Virus record (IMG/VR): IMGVR_UViG_3300025009_000218
Span: 1-40,990 of that record
DNA from: a virus
Length of the DNA stretch: 40,990 nt
Strand: one strand, 5' to 3'
A model generated the notes under the pieces. That model ran no database searches. It was not told where the DNA came from and saw nothing but the letters and a program-made list of their open reading frames with translations. Shown one piece after another: positions 37,370 to 40,990 of this stretch (position 1 is the first letter of the stretch; each line of letters begins with the position of its first letter). The position numbers and the translations under genes are program-made.

Positions 37370-40300
37370 CTCTACTCTTATTCTTCATATTCTTTAAGGT
37401 AGAGTAGGTGATAAGAGCCTCCCCAGACTGCTTAGCCCACTTATTGTACTTAAGCATTCTACTTCTTACATCACCAATAGAAGCACCTCCCTTCAGATCC
37501 TTAGAGATGCCACTCTTCATATTGGTGAAGTTTACTTTGTTTGCATCTTCAGTAGTCCATGCATATGCTATACCACCCCAAGGTACACTCTTCAGGAACT
37601 TAATAGTTGTTTCAGTATCAGGGTCCATATCTATGAGGTTCTTGAGATCTTTATAAGCATCGTCATACAACCTAGTAGGTGGTAAGAGCGTATCAGTAAT
37701 CATAGTCTTAACCATACTCTTCTTGCTTCCCTGCTCCAACATATAAGTATTCATGAAGAATGCTTTAAGGAGATTGTTGTGAACATTATCATTGAACTCT
37801 ACGTCTCTGTTCATGATAAAATCTTTCAACTCATCTGCTCCAGCACCTGCAAGGGTCATAAGAATCAGGAGAGATATAGCATCCTTAATGGCTGCTGCTT
37901 TCTCACCCTTAGTCTTAGCTGTCTTCATTCCATAGAACAGCTTACGAGCATACACGTTGATCATCTTAATATTATAACTCTTCAAGGCATAGAAGAGTCT
38001 ATAGTTACCTGCTGTCAGATACCCAATAGGCATCTCAGAGAGAGATACAGGTGCAAACTCAGATAGGGCATTGAATGCAAAGAACCTAGTCCTGTCAGAG
38101 TTCTTACCTTCCTTCAATTCCTCATAGGTTTGTTTAGTATCTCCAGCTAAAGTCTTTCCCCACTCTTTCTCAAACTGCTCTAGGGTTTGACCCTTAGCTT
38201 TCTTCATAGCTGCATTCATGAAGGTGTTCTTAGCCTTCAGGTCCATATACTTCAAACCTGAATAGTGTAGAACCTTATCCAACACTGCAGCACTTCCTGT
38301 ACTCTGGAACTCTCTAAGGCTGTGAGACAGATCAAGATCCTGTGTGGTAATTACCTGATCCCCAAACATACTACTCAGAGTATTCTTCAGACCATTTGTA
38401 TGAACTGATATTACAAACTCTGTAAGCTGTGTAACAGCTGATGTAGGGTTACCAAGAGCTGTCATAAGAGATACGTTCCTTAAAACCTGCCAAGCACCGC
38501 TCATGCCCCTTTGAGTAAGACGCGCACGTATGAGTGCGATGATCTCCATCTGTTGATTGGCGGTGTATTTATGGCCCTCCTTGGATAAGAGATCTGCTAT
38601 ACCATCATTCCATGCAGCTTCCTTTCCCTCTGTAGTGTTGTATACATCTAGTTCATTCTCCAAGGCTACTATCTGAGCTACCAAAGATTTCCTCTTTCCA
38701 GCAGAAAGTTTATCTGCTTCAAGCTCTTTCATCTTAGCATCTCGCTCAGCTACTAGGTTCTTACGCCTAGTATCACCAAACATGTTACGTGCCTCAATGG
38801 CCTCATTGTTTTCATAGATGTGACTAAGAAGACTATCTATAGGGTTCTCATAGAAATGTGCCCACTCTGAGGATACCCTTTCGATACTTCTTTTCTTACT
38901 AGATCCTGGCTTCATCAGTGCAAGTGCGGGGTATCTACCAGTGTGCAGTAACTTCTCTATGGCTTTAGCCCTATCAGCTTCATTAAGGCCAGCCTCAGAG
39001 AGTTCTGCTTCTATGATACCATAATTGGGATCACTCTCAAGGGCTTGAAGGAGTCCCATACGATCCTTAATAGTTCTAGGAAAGTAGTTCTCAATCTCCT
39101 TGTAGTCTCCAAGAGATACCATCTTCTTACGCTTCTGGATATCTTTGAGTACTTCTACTACCTTCTCATACTCAGATACCATATTATTTCTCTTCAGGAT
39201 CTCATACCTTGTCTCTACATCCTGAGGAAAGTTATTGAGAAGAACCAGACCCAACATTCTCTGATCATCCTTAGAGAGTGCTTTAAACTTCTTAACGAAT
39301 GGGTCAGCTAGTCTCTGATACTTAACATTGTAATTAATAATCGCCATCTCAAACTTACGTACATAGTTGAGAAGACGGGGATCTATTCTCCTAAGAGCTT
39401 CTGTCATACCCATAGCCATTCCTTTAATAGCTTTGGACATGTCATCTGTGAAGAAGTTCTTAAGGGCTCCGAGCTTTGTATCCTTTACATCATTCTCCCT
39501 CAGCACCTTAGCTCGTTCTGCAAGGGTCTTCTCAGGAGGTTTAGATCTGGAAGACATAGACACTGAGTGATCTGAAGGTGCTAAGATTCTAGCATCTGCA
39601 GGTACATCAAGAGTCTCTAGGGGTGAGATATCTCTTCTCTTAGCTGAGTCCCACTTCATTCTCTTCTGAATAGCTCTAGCCTCAGCTTCACCAGCTATAA
39701 GTTTATAAGCAAAGTATTTTAGGTTGTTACCAATAATAGCTGGATTCTTATTCTCAACAGTGTCCAGGAACTCCAACTCTTTTAGAGTGAACTCCAACTC
39801 TTTAGCATTTCTCACTCCCCTATCTGTTCCTATAGATAAATTTCTTCCTATCTTCTCTTCAAGAAATCTTCGTATAGGTTCTATGTTATTAAAAATATCT
39901 ACAGTACCTATATCACCGCCAAGGGCAAACCCCTCTTTCTGCTGAATAAGGTGCTGTATCTCATGCATGATAGTACTGAGAGCTTCTTCACTACTCAGTT
40001 TATCACTCACAGCAATAGACTTACTATAAGGTCTGTACTCTCCGAGAAGATTATCCCTACCAAAGTCTTCCTTATAGACCATAATATTCCTAACTTCAGG
40101 ATAGGCCTCAAAGAGTTTATCATGAATAAGAATATCAAACAGCTTGAACTCACCATCAGTCCCAGCCTCATAGGTCTCTAGGGATTCCCAAGGATTCAAC
40201 CACTCAGCTTCATGATCGGAGATCTCATATCTCCACTTATCATCTATAGGATCCTTATACCATCCAGTATCCTTTCTGATAGTTTCCATGTTGTCACCTC

Positions 40301-40990
40301 TCGAGTCCCTGAACTGAGCATCAAGAAGTGTACCCATCTGGATTCCATGAGACCTCTCTCCAACCATTAATCCATCAACCTTGTTAGACACAACAGGTCC
40401 ATTAGGCAGATTGACCCTAGAGAGTTCAGCCATCAACTGTAAGGCTTCCTTCATAGCATTGTGTTGTATCTTAGCCTTACCAAAGATCTTAAGGAAGATG
40501 TCAACAACATGATCGAACAAAGATTTCATAAGACCAACCTTAGGAACCTCTATCTCCATCAAGAGATTCTGGAAGGTCTTATCATTCATTACCTGTGCGA
40601 GGAACTCCTTCTCGTTAAGCAGGGCATATAGAATTCCTCCATGCTCTCCGAGATCCTCATTTCCAAACTCCTTCCTAAAGGCTGCTGAAGTGGGCTCTAT
40701 TGAACGAAGTCTCTTAAGCATACCCTTATCTATGTTTATATCAGAACGCTCAAGGGCGGCCTTTTCTACAAGGTCTATGAGGGTTCTTACTCGTGCCTTC
40801 AACTCAGGAGAGATGTCCATCTCCCTACTGGTGATAGCATGCATGACTTCATGCAGGTTCACGTTAGTAGTATTGAGGGCTTTAACTATTACAGTACCCT
40901 TGCCAGCATGAGAGAACTGCTCATACTCTGCTGTAGGATCTACAATTACATTGATATTCTTTTTACCAGAGTCAAGTAAAAGCTTGTTAA
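37356..40990 (-). CDS. Large polyvalent virion protein with two zincin-like motifs (5' end outside the window)
   Basis: At least 1,210 codons; the frame is still open at the right edge, so the apparent GTG start at 40862 is not the true start. NLHEVMHAI is a first HExxH motif; EEALSTIMHEIQHLIQQKEGFA is a second, resembling the LPD23-type domain of large polyvalent proteins. NVSLMTALGNPTSAVTQLTEFV (about residue 810 from 40862) resembles another such domain. Long helical Lys/Glu-rich stretches fill the middle. Such proteins are often packaged and injected with the DNA. It may act on host proteins as a protease. Stop TAA lies inside the promoter motif. Confidence 0.7.
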   Translation of the reverse strand, partial: NKLLLDSGKKNINVIVDPTAEYEQFSHAGKGTVIVKALNTTNVNLHEVMHAITSREMDISPELKARVRTLIDLVEKAALERSDINIDKGMLKRLRSIEPTSAAFRKEFGNEDLGEHGGILYALLNEKEFLAQVMNDKTFQNLLMEIEVPKVGLMKSLFDHVVDIFLKIFGKAKIQHNAMKEALQLMAELSRVNLPNGPVVSNKVDGLMVGERSHGIQMGTLLDAQFRDSRGDNMETIRKDTGWYKDPIDDKWRYEISDHEAEWLNPWESLETYEAGTDGEFKLFDILIHDKLFEAYPEVRNIMVYKEDFGRDNLLGEYRPYSKSIAVSDKLSSEEALSTIMHEIQHLIQQKEGFALGGDIGTVDIFNNIEPIRRFLEEKIGRNLSIGTDRGVRNAKELEFTLKELEFLDTVENKNPAIIGNNLKYFAYKLIAGEAEARAIQKRMKWDSAKRRDISPLETLDVPADARILAPSDHSVSMSSRSKPPEKTLAERAKVLRENDVKDTKLGALKNFFTDDMSKAIKGMAMGMTEALRRIDPRLLNYVRKFEMAIINYNVKYQRLADPFVKKFKALSKDDQRMLGLVLLNNFPQDVETRYEILKRNNMVSEYEKVVEVLKDIQKRKKMVSLGDYKEIENYFPRTIKDRMGLLQALESDPNYGIIEAELSEAGLNEADRAKAIEKLLHTGRYPALALMKPGSSKKRSIERVSSEWAHFYENPIDSLLSHIYENNEAIEARNMFGDTRRKNLVAERDAKMKELEADKLSAGKRKSLVAQIVALENELDVYNTTEGKEAAWNDGIADLLSKEGHKYTANQQMEIIALIRARLTQRGMSGAWQVLRNVSLMTALGNPTSAVTQLTEFVISVHTNGLKNTLSSMFGDQVITTQDLDLSHSLREFQSTGSAAVLDKVLHYSGLKYMDLKAKNTFMNAAMKKAKGQTLEQFEKEWGKTLAGDTKQTYEELKEGKNSDRTRFFAFNALSEFAPVSLSEMPIGYLTAGNYRLFYALKSYNIKMINVYARKLFYGMKTAKTKGEKAAAIKDAISLLILMTLAGAGADELKDFIMNRDVEFNDNVHNNLLKAFFMNTYMLEQGSKKSMVKTMITDTLLPPTRLYDDAYKDLKNLIDMDPDTETTIKFLKSVPWGGIAYAWTTEDANKVNFTNMKSGISKDLKGGASIGDVRSRMLKYNKWAKQSGEALITYSTLKNMKNKSRDQKK

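Noticed and set aside
1-40990. CRISPR array, insertion sequences, integrase or attachment sites
   Set aside because: No regularly spaced repeats, transposase, integrase or terminal repeats were seen.

Overview
This window looks like a large part of a tailed-phage genome. Evidence: a T7-type replication set (primase-helicase, family A DNA polymerase, ssDNA-binding protein, 5'-3' exonuclease, endonuclease I), nucleotide-metabolism genes (class II ribonucleotide reductase, dUTPase, a ThyX-like protein, a DUF5664-type protein), a tRNA, many homing endonucleases, and an opposed block of virion and lysis genes. Lipoboxes and Sec signal peptides in the late block suggest a Gram-negative host; the sequence does not fix the species. 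A phage sigma-like factor beside an ATP-grasp/amidoligase/glutamine-amidotransferase trio recalls, from memory only, phiEco32-type podoviruses.

Layout. 1-469 is structured noncoding DNA. 470-4558 holds small unknown genes, tRNA-Ile(UAU), a minus-strand HNH gene and a regulatory intergenic region with hairpins. 4555-9430 carries the ATP-grasp, zinc-ribbon/amidoligase and class II amidotransferase genes. 9461-18001 carries the primase-helicase (interrupted by a group I intron at its Walker A loop), a DNA polymerase split into two genes, and a sigma-like factor. 17998-27568 carries SSB, nucleases, ligase, nucleotide-metabolism genes and the reductase, closed by a strong terminator at 27591-27627. 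From 27647 to the right edge everything is on the minus strand: fibre-like proteins, lysozyme, holin candidates, lipoproteins, several proteins with signal peptides, and a giant polyvalent virion protein that runs off the window.

The most unusual content is a family of about 20 tiny genes packed into every boundary between the large genes from 5.3 to 17.5 kb. They share a C-terminal tail of the form hL[KR][VI][RK]RxL-stop and overlap each other by 1-4 bases; the codons for the tail double as the ribosome-binding site of the next gene. They lie around the amide-bond-forming enzymes, so they could be that system's substrates, although this is inference.

Two further patterns stand out. A bipartite motif, WTCAR-N10-ACTATATAG, sits in the long noncoding gaps and before homing endonuclease genes, and is a candidate phage promoter. 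At the polymerase, an HNH gene is preceded by a dead copy of the downstream gene's first ten codons and followed by a synonymously different live copy.
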